From positions 184,822 to 248,821 of the forward strand of contig NZ_CAKJTG010000003.1 of assembly GCF_917563885.1 (NCBI RefSeq): 64,000 nucleotides of DNA, in the 5' to 3' direction. The position numbers were made by a program, and so were the translations under genes. Shown one piece after another: positions 53,301 through 61,679 of the stretch. Numbering within the stretch: position 1 is the stretch's first letter; every line of letters begins with the position of its first letter. The notes beneath the pieces were generated by a model. It was given only the letters and a program-made list of their open reading frames with translations, did not search any database and was not told the origin of the DNA. The DNA comes from Pseudoneobacillus rhizosphaerae (GTDB lineage: Bacteria; Bacillota; Bacilli; Bacillales; Cytobacillaceae).

Positions 53301-53657
53301 ACTTAAAAGGATCGTTTTTATTTTTAAAATGACATCTCGAGGACTAAAGGGTTTCAAAATATATTCTGTTGCGCCTAAATCAAATCCACGTTTTTGATCA
53401 TGTGCTTCACCTCTAGCAGATAGCATGATGACAGGTGTATTCTTCGTGCGTCGTAATTCTTCTAAAACCGTAAAGCCATCTTTACCTGGCATGGAAACAT
53501 CTAATATGATTAAATCGAAATCTTCTTGTAACGCTAATACTAATCCGTCGACTCCATTATCAGCAATATCGACAAGAAATGTTTCGCGTTCCAAATACAT
53601 TTTCATTAAATGGCTGATCCTAATCTCATCTTCTACAATTAGAATTCTTTTCCCCAT
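53286..53657 (-). CDS. Receiver-only response regulator
   Basis: This 123-residue protein consists of a single CheY-like receiver: VEDE acidic pocket, phospho-Asp53 (LIILDVSMPGKDG), Ser/Thr in MLSARG and Lys in LKPFSPRD. The sequence is like the receiver of OmpR-type regulators (ResD-like), but the DNA-binding domain is absent and the frame ends SEQPC inside a terminator. RBS GGAGGG precedes the ATG. No kinase is nearby. It is either a genuine single-domain adaptor or a truncated regulator. Confidence 0.85.
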   Translation of the reverse strand: MGKRILIVEDEIRISHLMKMYLERETFLVDIADNGVDGLVLALQEDFDLIILDVSMPGKDGFTVLEELRRTKNTPVIMLSARGEAHDQKRGFDLGATEYILKPFSPRDVILKIKTILLSEQPC

Positions 53658-53777
53658 CTTTTCCCTCCGAACCTATTTTTCTTTGATTATAAAGCAACTA
53701 CAGTGAAATTACTACATTATGACAGTAGAAATGATGTTATTGCTATATTGTAAAAATGGAGTAACTATCACCAAAAG

Positions 53778-53817
53778 AAAAAATCCTAGCAACGAATAAC
53801 GCGCTAGGATTTTTTTG
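53778..53817. terminator. Terminator of the aminotransferase gene
   Basis: AAAAAATCCTAGC pairs with GCTAGGATTTTTTT. Confidence 0.88.
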
Positions 53818-53821
53818 ATTA

Positions 53822-54997
53822 CTACTTTATAGAAGACGCTAGCAGAAATTGCTGAATTCGGTCAGCTGCTTCGGTTAATCGTTCTGGTGGTTGAACAATG
53901 GCGATACGAACATAGCCTTCACCTTGTTTGCCAAATGCATCACCGGGGATAACGGCAACACCAGCATGATCAATTAAGGAAAACGCAAACTCACGAGATT
54001 TCCATCCGTCCGGGATTTTTGCCCAAACAAACATCGTTGCTGGTGGCTTAGCCACTTGCCAACCACTTTTTTCAAGACCAGAAATTAAAGCATCCCGTCG
54101 ATTTTCATATTGCTTTACTTGTTCAAGAAGAAAAGAGTAGTCTGAAGTTAGAGCTGTAATTGCTGCCTTTTGTATCGGATAAAAAATGCCATAATCAATA
54201 TGTGATTTAAAAGAAGCTAGGGTGGTGATGGCTTGATGATTGCCAACGACATAGCCAATACGACAGCCAGCCATATTAAAGGTTTTCGAAAGCGAATTGA
54301 ATTCAATTCCAACCTCTTTAGCACCTGGAACTGACATAAAGCTAATCCTAGGATTCCCATCAAAGATCAATTCCGAATAAGCAAAATCATGAACAACCAA
54401 AATATTATGCAGTTTTGCAAATTGAACTACTTCTTCAAAAAAACTTTTATCCGCAAGGGCGGTCACTGGGTTGCCAGGATAACTAATAATCATCATTTTT
54501 GTTTTTTGTAAAACATCTAAAGGAATCTCATCTAGTTTTGGTAGAAATTTATTCTCTGCCAATAATGGCATTGGATAGATTTCTCCACCAGCAATGGTAA
54601 CACTAGCTTCATAAATTGGATATCCTGGGTCAGGCACCAAAACATAATCGCCTTGGTTAATCATCGCCGTCGCTAAATGGGCAAGCCCATCCTGTGAACC
54701 CATTAATTGCAAAACCTCGTCTTGCGGATTTATCTCCACCGAATAACGTTGCTGATAAAAATAGCTTACAGCCTCATTAAATTCTGACAAGCCCCTTAAT
54801 GTATATCCATATTTCGATGGATCTTTAGCATAGTCCACTAGTGTATCGACAACGAATGCTGGGGGTAGAAAATCTGGACTACCAACACTAAGATCGATTA
54901 CATCTTTTCCTTTTAGATTAGCTTCCTGTTTTCGGTTAGCCACCTCTTGGAAAATGCTTGAGGTCATTTTTTGTATTTTATCTGATCCAAAGAACAT
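53822..54997 (-). CDS. PLP-dependent class I/II aminotransferase (DapL/YugH-like)
   Basis: This 391-residue fold-type I enzyme has IDLSVGSPDFLPP at the N-terminus, PDPGYPIYEAS, the PLP-phosphate and cofactor-binding ISYPGNPVTA and HDFAYSELIFDG, and the Schiff-base Lys in NSLSKTFNMAGCRIGY. C-terminal Arg in YVRIAIV binds the substrate carboxylate. It is similar to proteins labelled LL-diaminopimelate aminotransferase in Bacillus, but substrate assignment is not safe. RBS AAAGGGGA precedes the ATG. Confidence 0.86.
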   Translation of the reverse strand: MFFGSDKIQKMTSSIFQEVANRKQEANLKGKDVIDLSVGSPDFLPPAFVVDTLVDYAKDPSKYGYTLRGLSEFNEAVSYFYQQRYSVEINPQDEVLQLMGSQDGLAHLATAMINQGDYVLVPDPGYPIYEASVTIAGGEIYPMPLLAENKFLPKLDEIPLDVLQKTKMMIISYPGNPVTALADKSFFEEVVQFAKLHNILVVHDFAYSELIFDGNPRISFMSVPGAKEVGIEFNSLSKTFNMAGCRIGYVVGNHQAITTLASFKSHIDYGIFYPIQKAAITALTSDYSFLLEQVKQYENRRDALISGLEKSGWQVAKPPATMFVWAKIPDGWKSREFAFSLIDHAGVAVIPGDAFGKQGEGYVRIAIVQPPERLTEAADRIQQFLLASSIK

Positions 54998-55234
54998 GAA
55001 TATTCCCCTTTCAAAAACATGCTAATTCTATATAAAAATAATTTTTTCTATTTTAGCATAATTCAGATAAAAGTGGTTAATTATTTTTTTACATTAAATA
55101 TTATTGTGTATTTAAGTGATGAAAGTAATTGACTAGAGTTAGTGTAGATGCTACTTTAGCACTATTATAAATCGAAATATTCGTAAGTTAATAATATTAA
55201 TATAGTGATAATACAAAAGGGGAAGGTGATCAAC

Positions 55235-55594
55235 ATGCAAAAAGTAACAATCCGACTGGCTATCGCAACCGCTGCAGTAGGTCTTTTGCTCTTATTTCCA
55301 TCCAATGCAATACCATGGCTATCATACACATTCGTACTATCCATACATGTACTGTTAGGAATAACGCTAGCAATTCTTCTTTTTCGCTTAATCTACACTC
55401 ATGTTCCATCAGAATTGTACAATCCCTTTAGACAAGGATATAAAAAGTGGAACGGCTTTAAACTATTTCTCTATCTTTTTTTAGGAATACTCTCAGGAAT
55501 AACACTCTTGTTTTTTTCAAAACAATGGATTTACTATTTTCATGGATTTATTGGTTTGTGGGCATTGCTTGTTGGATGGAAGCATACACGATAA
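55235..55594 (+). CDS. Small membrane protein, cytochrome b561/DUF4405-like layout
   Basis: This 119-residue protein (ATG 55235 after AAGGTG) has four hydrophobic segments. His residues lie within membrane helices (FVLSIHVLLGI and YYFHGFIGLWALL), the arrangement seen in b-type heme-binding four-helix membrane proteins. Family assignment is by pattern only. Its stop codon is immediately followed by the left arm of a large inverted repeat. Confidence 0.6.
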   Translation: MQKVTIRLAIATAAVGLLLLFPSNAIPWLSYTFVLSIHVLLGITLAILLFRLIYTHVPSELYNPFRQGYKKWNGFKLFLYLFLGILSGITLLFFSKQWIYYFHGFIGLWALLVGWKHTR

Positions 55595-56187
55595 GAAAAA
55601 CCTCTCCTTAAATTTAGTAAACCGTTCCGTTTTGAGGTGCAAATGGGTAAATTGACATCAGAAATGGCGTACGAATTGACGAATGCCATTTCCCTTTCAC
55701 ATAGGGATTTGGAATACCTTTTATAGAGAAGTAAGATCAAAAGAAATTTAAAGGAAAAAGCATATTGTACAATCAAAATTAAGTGTCAATTGGGATGTCC
55801 ATTTTTACTTCGCTTCTTATCCTTAATTTAGTAACCAGTGATTAAAAATAAGCGGAGATTTTTCCGTTAAACTTCGGAATAGGGCTAGGTTCGGTATATA
55901 TAAGCGGAGGTTTTCCGGTTAAGCAAGGAAAATGCCCCATTTTTGGTGTATTTAAGTAAATAGTCGGAATTTTTTCGTCTATTTACGCTATTTTTAGGTC
56001 TATTTCGAAATTAAGGGAAATTTCTCCGCTTATTGATGGTTCACTCTTTATTTTTATATCAAAGACCCAAAATAAATGAAAAAGGCGTGTCAAATCTGTT
56101 GTCAGATTGCACGCCTTTTTCATTGTCATTTACAGGATTTGCACCTCAAAACGGAACGGTTTATAAATTTAGAGGAGAGGTTTTTCT
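55594..56187. repeat. 594-bp element bounded by about 50-bp inverted repeats
   Basis: Left arm 55594-55644 and right arm 56137-56187 share AGAAAAACCTCTCCT, TAAATTTA and an uninterrupted 27-base TAAACC...GCAAAT block in inverted orientation, with two single-base differences or indels. Inside are nested inverted repeats: AATAAGCGGAGATTTTTCC (55847) against GGAAATTTCTCCGCTTATT (56015), GTAAATAG/CTATTTAC (55947-55988), GAAATGGC/GCCATTTC (near 55661) and a terminator-like hairpin at 56079-56121. No ORF of note is inside. It fills the whole gap between two convergent genes. Confidence 0.85.
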
Positions 56188-56194
56188 ATATCTA

Positions 56195-56482
56195 TTAATT
56201 TGTAATGGCAATAATTCCTTGTTCATCATCCAACACCAGGTTTATCCCCACATAAGGGTCTCGATGAAGAAACTCTTCCAGCCATAAACGAAGCGCCTCA
56301 ATAATGTTTAACGTGATCAACACTTGCTTTCGCCCGTCAACATAAGCCTCCGCAGAAAATCCATAGTCATCATCATACATCAGTTCAACTTCAACCTCTT
56401 CAGGTGTTACTTGCTTTTTGCGCGAAATATACACGCAAATGGCATTAATAATATCTTGTTCGGAAATGATTAATTTCTCCAT
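56195..56482 (-). CDS. yxcD: DUF2653 family protein (YxcD-like)
   Basis: This 95-residue soluble protein has ISEQDIINAICVYISRKK, then VEVELMYDDDYGFSAEAYV and ALRLWLEEFLHRDPY, the DUF2653/YxcD pattern. Function is unknown. It overlaps the upstream membrane-protein gene by 13 bases, so the two are translationally coupled and both sit downstream of the Mn2+ riboswitch at 57067-57163. Confidence 0.82.
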   Translation of the reverse strand: MEKLIISEQDIINAICVYISRKKQVTPEEVEVELMYDDDYGFSAEAYVDGRKQVLITLNIIEALRLWLEEFLHRDPYVGINLVLDDEQGIIAITN

Positions 56483-56904
56483 TGTGTTTCTTCTCTTTGC
56501 TTTTTCTTCTTGTACAGGCTGTAAATTTTGCGAATCACATTAATTAAAACGATAATCGCGATCACGTTAATCAAGAACCCAAGAATAGATCCTAACATCC
56601 CCATATTGGCAAATAAGCTACCAAATAGTAGCCCAGCAAGACCACCAATCATTAAGCCTTTCATAAGACCACTACTCTTCTTCTTAGCTGTAGGTGTAGC
56701 CGTAGATTTAGTAGTAGTATCCTTCTTCTTATTTTGGAAAAAGGAATTGTTGTTCGTGCTAGTGTTATTATTGTTGTTAAAGCTTTTTTTACCAGATTTA
56801 TATCCTTTTGCCTCAACTGTAGTAGTATGATCTTGGAAAACCATATTTCCGACTGGTGAAAAGAGTAGTGTTGTTACAAGTAAAGCAGCGAATATTTTTT
56901 TCAT
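56470..56904 (-). CDS. Exported membrane protein with Asn-rich linker and glycine-zipper helices
   Basis: This 144-residue protein has a signal peptide (about 1-33, cleavage near VEA), an Asn/Lys/Thr-rich low-complexity linker (KSFNNNNNTSTNNNSF), then GLMKGLMIGGLAGLLFGSLFANMGMLGSILGFL, a glycine-zipper helix pair, a further hydrophobic stretch and a basic tail. Some Bacillus relatives are labelled Tim44-like. It is the first gene after a yybP-ykoY riboswitch and terminator, so it is predicted to respond to Mn2+. It might correspond to the uncharacterised riboswitch target yybP, which I cannot confirm. Confidence 0.72.
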   Translation of the reverse strand: MKKIFAALLVTTLLFSPVGNMVFQDHTTTVEAKGYKSGKKSFNNNNNTSTNNNSFFQNKKKDTTTKSTATPTAKKKSSGLMKGLMIGGLAGLLFGSLFANMGMLGSILGFLINVIAIIVLINVIRKIYSLYKKKKQREETQWRN

Positions 56905-57001
56905 TTTATTTCCCCCATAGATGTTTTATTTTTTGATAAATATTGTTTTGATCTAAAAAACTTAAATTCTAGATTACCAAAAACCTCCTTGAAAGTTCAA
57001 A

Positions 57002-57037
57002 TAAAAAAACCTTCACCGTAGAATGAGTGAAGGTTTG
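57002..57037 (-). terminator. Riboswitch expression-platform terminator
   Basis: On the minus strand AACCTTCAC and GTGAAGGTT are followed by TTTTTTT. The upstream GGTGAAGG (about 57051-57058) can pair with the 5' arm as an antiterminator. Confidence 0.85.
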
Positions 57038-57066
57038 TTAATAATTAAAGTTATCCCTTCACCAAT

Positions 57067-57163
57067 ATGGCAAAGGTCTCGCAAACAACGTAATGTTGCC
57101 AGTTAGGCCGGTGATGGATCCATCACGTAATGACGACATAACTGTTAGCTACTCCCCTTTGGA
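57067..57163 (-). ncRNA. yybP-ykoY manganese riboswitch
   Basis: Read on the minus strand it contains the hallmark AAAGGGGAGTAGC (57160-57148), GTCGTCA..ACGTGATGG, TCACCGGCC and the closing GCGAGACCTTTGCC (57082-57069). P1 forms between CAAAGG and CCTTTG. These are the conserved blocks of the Mn2+-sensing yybP-ykoY class. A terminator/antiterminator platform follows, then the glycine-zipper protein and yxcD genes. Confidence 0.93.
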
Positions 57164-57361
57164 GTATTAAACTATATCCACAGTATTTACTGTGCGATTG
57201 TATTTATATTTTACTATAATTTTGTTCTGTTAGTCAATAAACCTAGAGCAAATAAAAAAGCTTGTACATATGATAGATAATGCAAACGAAAATATCTTAG
57301 AAAATCAATGTAACGTAAACAGAAGGTATGACCCTTGACAGAAGGTAAGGGAGGAAAAACG

Positions 57362-57733
57362 TTGGAGCCTATCAGTGTAGGTAATACAGAGAAATATGGT
57401 AGAGGAATATTTGCAACACGTAATATCAGGAGAGGCGAATTAATTGAGGTCGCATCCGTTATTGTCATTCCCAATGACGAGTGGTATCAAATGAGGGGGA
57501 GCATTTTAAATAATTACGTTTTTCGTTGGGGAGAGGATAAAGCCCTAGCGCTAGGAACTGGCTCGCTATTCAATCACTCATACAATCCAAATGCTAGGTA
57601 TTATACGAATATAGAGAACCAATCGATTGATTTTTATGCTAGAAAATTTATTGCAGCGGGGGATGAAATCGTCGTAAATTACAATGGTGATCCCAGGGAT
57701 AATTCTCCTGTATGGTTTGATGTAATTGAGTGA
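57362..57733 (+). CDS. SET domain-containing protein
   Basis: This protein of about 123 residues consists of a compact SET fold. It has YGRGIFATRNIRRGELI (SAM-binding G-x-G), SLFNHSYNPNARY (the NHSxxPN motif) and EIVVNYNGD (catalytic Tyr region). SET proteins transfer methyl groups to lysines in proteins; bacterial substrates are largely unknown. TTG 57362 is preceded by GGGAGG at 8 bases. The usual post-SET cysteines are absent. Confidence 0.85.
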   Translation: MEPISVGNTEKYGRGIFATRNIRRGELIEVASVIVIPNDEWYQMRGSILNNYVFRWGEDKALALGTGSLFNHSYNPNARYYTNIENQSIDFYARKFIAAGDEIVVNYNGDPRDNSPVWFDVIE

Positions 57734-57816
57734 AACAGTTTCGATAGTCGTGTGCAAATTCTGGACTTGCCAATCAAGTTAATCAATAAGTATATGTTGA
57801 TAAAAATATTGGACAG

Positions 57817-57858
57817 CCCCATTATTATCTGTGCTCACAGATGATAATGGGGTTTATT
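57817..57858. terminator. Bidirectional terminator
   Basis: CCCCATTATTATCTGTG pairs with CACAGATGATAATGGGG, followed by TTTATTT; lies between convergent genes. Confidence 0.75.
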
Positions 57859-57863
57859 TAGAT

Positions 57864-58643
57864 TTAAGCTGAAAAAGGTACTTCCATATTTGGTTTCTTC
57901 GTATTAGTGTAAAATTTCATAAACCATAGAACAAAAATAAACATAATTGCTGGAATGACAAATGATAAAAGGGTGGATAGGGTAGAATGCTGGCCAGTTT
58001 CCTTTATGATAAAAATGCCTCCTCCAGCTTTACCAACAAGCCCATAAAAAAGCCCATAGGCAATATTTAAACCATAATGAATGCCAGTGTCTGCCCAAAT
58101 CGAGCCCGTTTTATAAATGGCATAGGTTAAAGAAAGCCCCAATAGAATCGAAAAAAAGATATTATGAATGCTCAATCCAGCGTACCAGTAATCATCAAGT
58201 GCATACAGCACAATACTGATGGTGAAAATCCAAAAAATGTGAATCCTTCCTATTAATAGATTCAACACATAGCCTCTGATAATTAAATCATTAATCAATG
58301 ACCCTACAAAAAAGCCAACGAAAACCTCGATGATGGGCATGAACAATTCTGCAGGTGGTTTCATACCTACATATTCTAATTGGCCAGTTTGAAACTCGAT
58401 TCCATACCACAACATCCAAAAACTAAATCCAATTAAAAAACTATAAAAAAAGTTCTTCTTCCAGCCATGGTGAAATAATAGTCCCATTCCCCTTAACCCA
58501 TCTAAACCAACCCATTTTGCAATAAAATAGGCTAGAGGGAAGAAAACAAGAGTTGCTCCAAATTGCAAAAAAGGATTTCCTAATAGGCTAGTCCCAATGG
58601 CAAAGTACAAATCTAAAACAATAAATCCAATAATAGCTTTCAA
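57864..58643 (-). CDS. CPBP-like membrane protein with degenerate protease motif
   Basis: This protein of about 259 residues with seven or eight helices aligns by pattern with CPBP/CAAX proteases. The EExxxR motif has become NDLIIRG (SLINDLIIRGYVLN), and the FxxxH element reads YALDDYW. The last His element persists (GIHYGLNIAYG). Proteolysis is therefore unlikely. The start is uncertain: TTG 58643 has no close RBS, whereas an in-frame ATT five codons upstream lies about 7 bases from AGGTG. Confidence 0.75.
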   Translation of the reverse strand: MKAIIGFIVLDLYFAIGTSLLGNPFLQFGATLVFFPLAYFIAKWVGLDGLRGMGLLFHHGWKKNFFYSFLIGFSFWMLWYGIEFQTGQLEYVGMKPPAELFMPIIEVFVGFFVGSLINDLIIRGYVLNLLIGRIHIFWIFTISIVLYALDDYWYAGLSIHNIFFSILLGLSLTYAIYKTGSIWADTGIHYGLNIAYGLFYGLVGKAGGGIFIIKETGQHSTLSTLLSFVIPAIMFIFVLWFMKFYTNTKKPNMEVPFSA

Positions 58644-58829
58644 AAAAATTTTAATATGAAAACACCTCAGTTCTAAATACTGGTAATGTAGTTAATTTTA
58701 CCCTATATTAGATTTTTGAAAAAGAAAAAATCGCATATTGCCCAAATCGGAATATTTCTGTATATTTATTTATTAAATTGTAAGTTTTATTCTACAAACT
58801 TATTTAATATATCAGGGGGAGCATTGAAC

Positions 58830-59993
58830 ATGAAAAATCAACTAAAAATACATTTAGAAACAGTTCAAAATAGACTTTGGGAGATTAGTGATCACTTGTA
58901 TCACAATCCAGAGTTAGGTGATCAAGAATTTGAATCTATGGAACGTTTAGTAGAATTTCTTCAGGAACATCAATTTACGATTGAAAAAGGAATCGTTGAC
59001 AGACCCACAGCTTTTAAAGCAGTTTATGACAGTAAAAAAGAAGGGCCAACGATTGCCTATTTATCAGAATATGATGCATTGCCAGGAGTGGGACATGGTT
59101 GTGGTCATAATTTAATTGGCACAATGAGTGCAGGTGCTGGAGTTCTTTTAAGTAAAGTAGTTGATGAAATTGGTGGTCGAGTTGTGGTACTTGGGACACC
59201 AGCGGAGGAAACAAATGGTGCGAAAGTTCCGATGGCAGAGCAAGGGATTTTTGAGGATATTGATGCGGCGATGATTTTACATCCAGCTGATGAATCCTAT
59301 GAAAGCGGTAATTCATTGGCGATGGATGCGATCCAATTTGATTACCGTGGCCAAACAAGTCATGCGGCTGCTTCTCCAGAAAAAGGAATCAATGCACTGG
59401 ATGCCGTGCTGCAATTATTTAATGGAATTAATGCCCTTCGTCAACATGTGACTTCAGATGTAAGAATTCACGGGATTATTAAAGAAGGCGGAGTGGCTGC
59501 CAATATTGTACCTGATAAAGCCGTTGCTCAGTTTTACGTCCGTGCAAAAGACCGTAGCTATTTAAACGAGGTCGTTGAAAAGGTGAAAAATATCGCTCAA
59601 GGGGCAGCATTAATGACGGGAGCAGAGCTTCATACTAGCAATTATGAACTAAGCTATGACAATATGATTACCAATCAAACACTATCACAGCTATTCACAA
59701 ACAACCTCTTAGCATCAGGTGTGAAGGAAGTGAAAATAGCAAAGCAGACGTACGGCTCCATTGATATGGGGAATGTAAGCCAAGTTGTCCCTGCCATTCA
59801 TCCTTATATAGGTTTGGATTCGCCTGGTTTGATTGCTCATACGAAGGAATTTGCTGACTTAACCATAACCGAAAATTCGCATCAAATTCTGTCCAAAGGT
59901 GCACTCGCACTGGCATCTACAGGCCTGGATTTGATTACTAATCAAGAAGTATTGGAAAAAATGAAGAATGAATTTTATCAAAATAACAAATAG
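58830..59993 (+). CDS. M20 family amidohydrolase (p-aminobenzoyl-glutamate/aromatic dipeptide hydrolase-like)
   Basis: This 387-residue metallo-amidohydrolase has LYHNPELGDQEFESMERL, YLSEYDALPGVGHGCGHNLIG (metal ligands), GTPAEETNGAK (Glu pair) and FDYRGQTSHAAASPEKGINAL. The EYDALPxxGHGCGHN pattern marks the AbgB/ACY1L2-type subgroup, acting on acylated or aminobenzoyl amino acids. ATG 58830 follows an AGGGGGA box; the frame extends upstream without one. It precedes the amino-acid ABC transporter, with its own terminator between. Confidence 0.86.
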   Translation: MKNQLKIHLETVQNRLWEISDHLYHNPELGDQEFESMERLVEFLQEHQFTIEKGIVDRPTAFKAVYDSKKEGPTIAYLSEYDALPGVGHGCGHNLIGTMSAGAGVLLSKVVDEIGGRVVVLGTPAEETNGAKVPMAEQGIFEDIDAAMILHPADESYESGNSLAMDAIQFDYRGQTSHAAASPEKGINALDAVLQLFNGINALRQHVTSDVRIHGIIKEGGVAANIVPDKAVAQFYVRAKDRSYLNEVVEKVKNIAQGAALMTGAELHTSNYELSYDNMITNQTLSQLFTNNLLASGVKEVKIAKQTYGSIDMGNVSQVVPAIHPYIGLDSPGLIAHTKEFADLTITENSHQILSKGALALASTGLDLITNQEVLEKMKNEFYQNNK

Positions 59994-60007
59994 TAAAATG
60001 GAGTATA

Positions 60008-60040
60008 AAAGGATCACTTTCGCTAAGTGGTTCTTTTTTT
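60008..60040 (+). terminator. Terminator of the M20 hydrolase gene
   Basis: AAAGGATCACTT pairs with AAGTGGTTCTTTTTTT. Confidence 0.8.
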
Positions 60041-60152
60041 GATTGAAAAATATTACATTAGATATTATTTAATGATAACAAATTGTCAGAATAGTATTAT
60101 ATTTAATCAACACCTTTTCAGAATGTTAAGGATGTGTTAAGATTCATTTTGT

Positions 60153-60166
60153 TGAATAAACATTCA
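60153..60166. promoter_or_regulatory. Candidate ARG box (AhrC/ArgR operator)
   Basis: TGAATAAACATTCA matches the B. subtilis arginine operator core TGAATAAAAATTCA at 13 of 14 positions. It is 45 bases upstream of the art operon start codon. Two further ATTCA half-sites lie at about 60183-60199. Confidence 0.6.
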
Positions 60167-60210
60167 AATACATTAATTATTATTCATATATATTCATAGG
60201 GGGAACCAAC

Positions 60211-60984
60211 ATGAAAAAGACAAAATTATTATCGACACTTATCTTATCTTTAGGATTAATGACTGCATGTGGACAAAGTCAAACAGATGAAACAACTGGT
60301 GGAAAAGAATCAGATAAGAAAGTATTAACAATGGGTACTTCAGCAGATTTCGCACCGTTTGAATCAAGAAACCCAGCAGGAGAGATCGAAGGATTTGACA
60401 TCGATTTAGCTAATTACATTGCAGAAGAATTAGGTTATAAACTTGAAGTTGAAGATATGAAGTTCGATGGTTTAATCGGAGCCTTACAAACAGATCGTGT
60501 AGATATGGTTCTTGCAGGTATGTCGGCGACTGAAAAGCGTGATAAAAACGTTGATTTTTCAACACCATACAATCATTCAGGTGAAATGTTTATCACTCTA
60601 AAGGATTCTGATATCACTACACTAGAAGCAATTAAAGGAAAAACAGTGGGAGTTCAGTTAGGAACGATTCAAGAAGAAGGCGCAAAGAAGATAAAAGAAA
60701 CAATTGATTTTGAAATCAAGCCAATAGATAATGCAGCAACATTGATTCAAGAACTTTTAACAAAACGTATTGATGTAGCTTATATAGACAAATCCGTAGC
60801 TAAAGGATACATTACTGAACAAAATTTAGCTGGATTTGATGATCCAACTACAAGCTCACCAGGAATGGCGGTTGCTTTCCCTGAAGGCAGTGACATGATT
60901 GAAAAGGTGAATAAAGTTCTTAAAGAAATGGAAGAGAACGGTAAGCTGGAAGAATTAAAAGAAAAATGGTTATCAGAAGAATAA
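60211..60984 (+). CDS. artP: Amino acid ABC transporter substrate-binding lipoprotein (ArtP-like)
   Basis: This 257-residue lipoprotein has signal peptide and lipobox LMTAC (Cys20). It is a type II periplasmic-binding-fold receptor displayed outside the membrane. Core motifs are MGTSADFAPFE, GFDIDLANYIAEELGY, DFSTPY and KTVGVQLGTIQEEGAKK; these are close to B. subtilis ArtP (YqiX), a high-affinity arginine binder. It heads the artPQR operon and has an ARG box upstream, in line with arginine as ligand. RBS AGGGGGA precedes the ATG. Confidence 0.83.
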   Translation: MKKTKLLSTLILSLGLMTACGQSQTDETTGGKESDKKVLTMGTSADFAPFESRNPAGEIEGFDIDLANYIAEELGYKLEVEDMKFDGLIGALQTDRVDMVLAGMSATEKRDKNVDFSTPYNHSGEMFITLKDSDITTLEAIKGKTVGVQLGTIQEEGAKKIKETIDFEIKPIDNAATLIQELLTKRIDVAYIDKSVAKGYITEQNLAGFDDPTTSSPGMAVAFPEGSDMIEKVNKVLKEMEENGKLEELKEKWLSEE

Positions 60985-61019
60985 TTATCGTAAATTAATA
61001 TAGAAGAGAGGTGTAAGGC

Positions 61020-61679
61020 ATGAATTTGGATTTTAGCCAAATCGTGCCTTATATTCCTTTTATCCTAGAAGGAATATGGGTCACGTTAAAATTTGTTATT
61101 GTAGCGATTATTTTTGGTTTTGTCTTTGGTTCGATTTTAGCTCTATTAAAAATTTCACATATCAAGCCATTAAATTGGTTTGCAGATGCTTATACATCTA
61201 TTTTCCGTGGGACGCCATTAATTTTACAACTTATGATTATCTATTTTGCGATTCCACAATTAACAGGCTATGACATTTCTCCCTTTTTATCAGCTATTTT
61301 AGCCTTTGGATTAAATTCATCTGCTTATATTTCGGAAATTATTCGCGCAGGAATTCAAGCGGTCGATAAAGGGCAAGTAGAAGCTGCTCAAGCACTTGGA
61401 ATTCCTTATCGTCTGATGATGAAAGACCTTATCTTTCCTCAAGCACTTAAAAATATATTACCTGCACTAATGAATGAATTTATTACGTTAACAAAGGAGT
61501 CTGCGATTGTATCGACGATTGGATATTTAGACCTCATGCGTCGTGCCCAAGTAGTTGGAGCAGATACGTACCGTAATTTTGAACCATTAATCTTTGTTGG
61601 TCTTATCTACTGGGTTATGGTAATGGGGTTAACGTTGATTGGGAAACGTGTGGAAAGGAAGTTGAAATATAGTGATTAA
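61020..61679 (+). CDS. artQ: Amino acid ABC transporter permease (ArtQ-like)
   Basis: This 219-residue polar-amino-acid permease has about five helices. It contains the HisM/HisQ-type pattern [19 protein letters not shown] and the EAA loop [24 protein letters not shown] contacting the ATPase. It starts after AGAGGTG, 35 bases behind artP, and its stop overlaps artR by 8 bases. It forms the membrane channel of the uptake system. Confidence 0.87.
   Translation: MNLDFSQIVPYIPFILEGIWVTLKFVIVAIIFGFVFGSILALLKISHIKPLNWFADAYTSIFRGTPLILQLMIIYFAIPQLTGYDISPFLSAILAFGLNSSAYISEIIRAGIQAVDKGQVEAAQALGIPYRLMMKDLIFPQALKNILPALMNEFITLTKESAIVSTIGYLDLMRRAQVVGADTYRNFEPLIFVGLIYWVMVMGLTLIGKRVERKLKYSD

Noticed and set aside
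56033..56287. 84-residue plus-strand frame
   Set aside because: It spans the right arm of the inverted-repeat element and the antisense of yxcD; no coding evidence.
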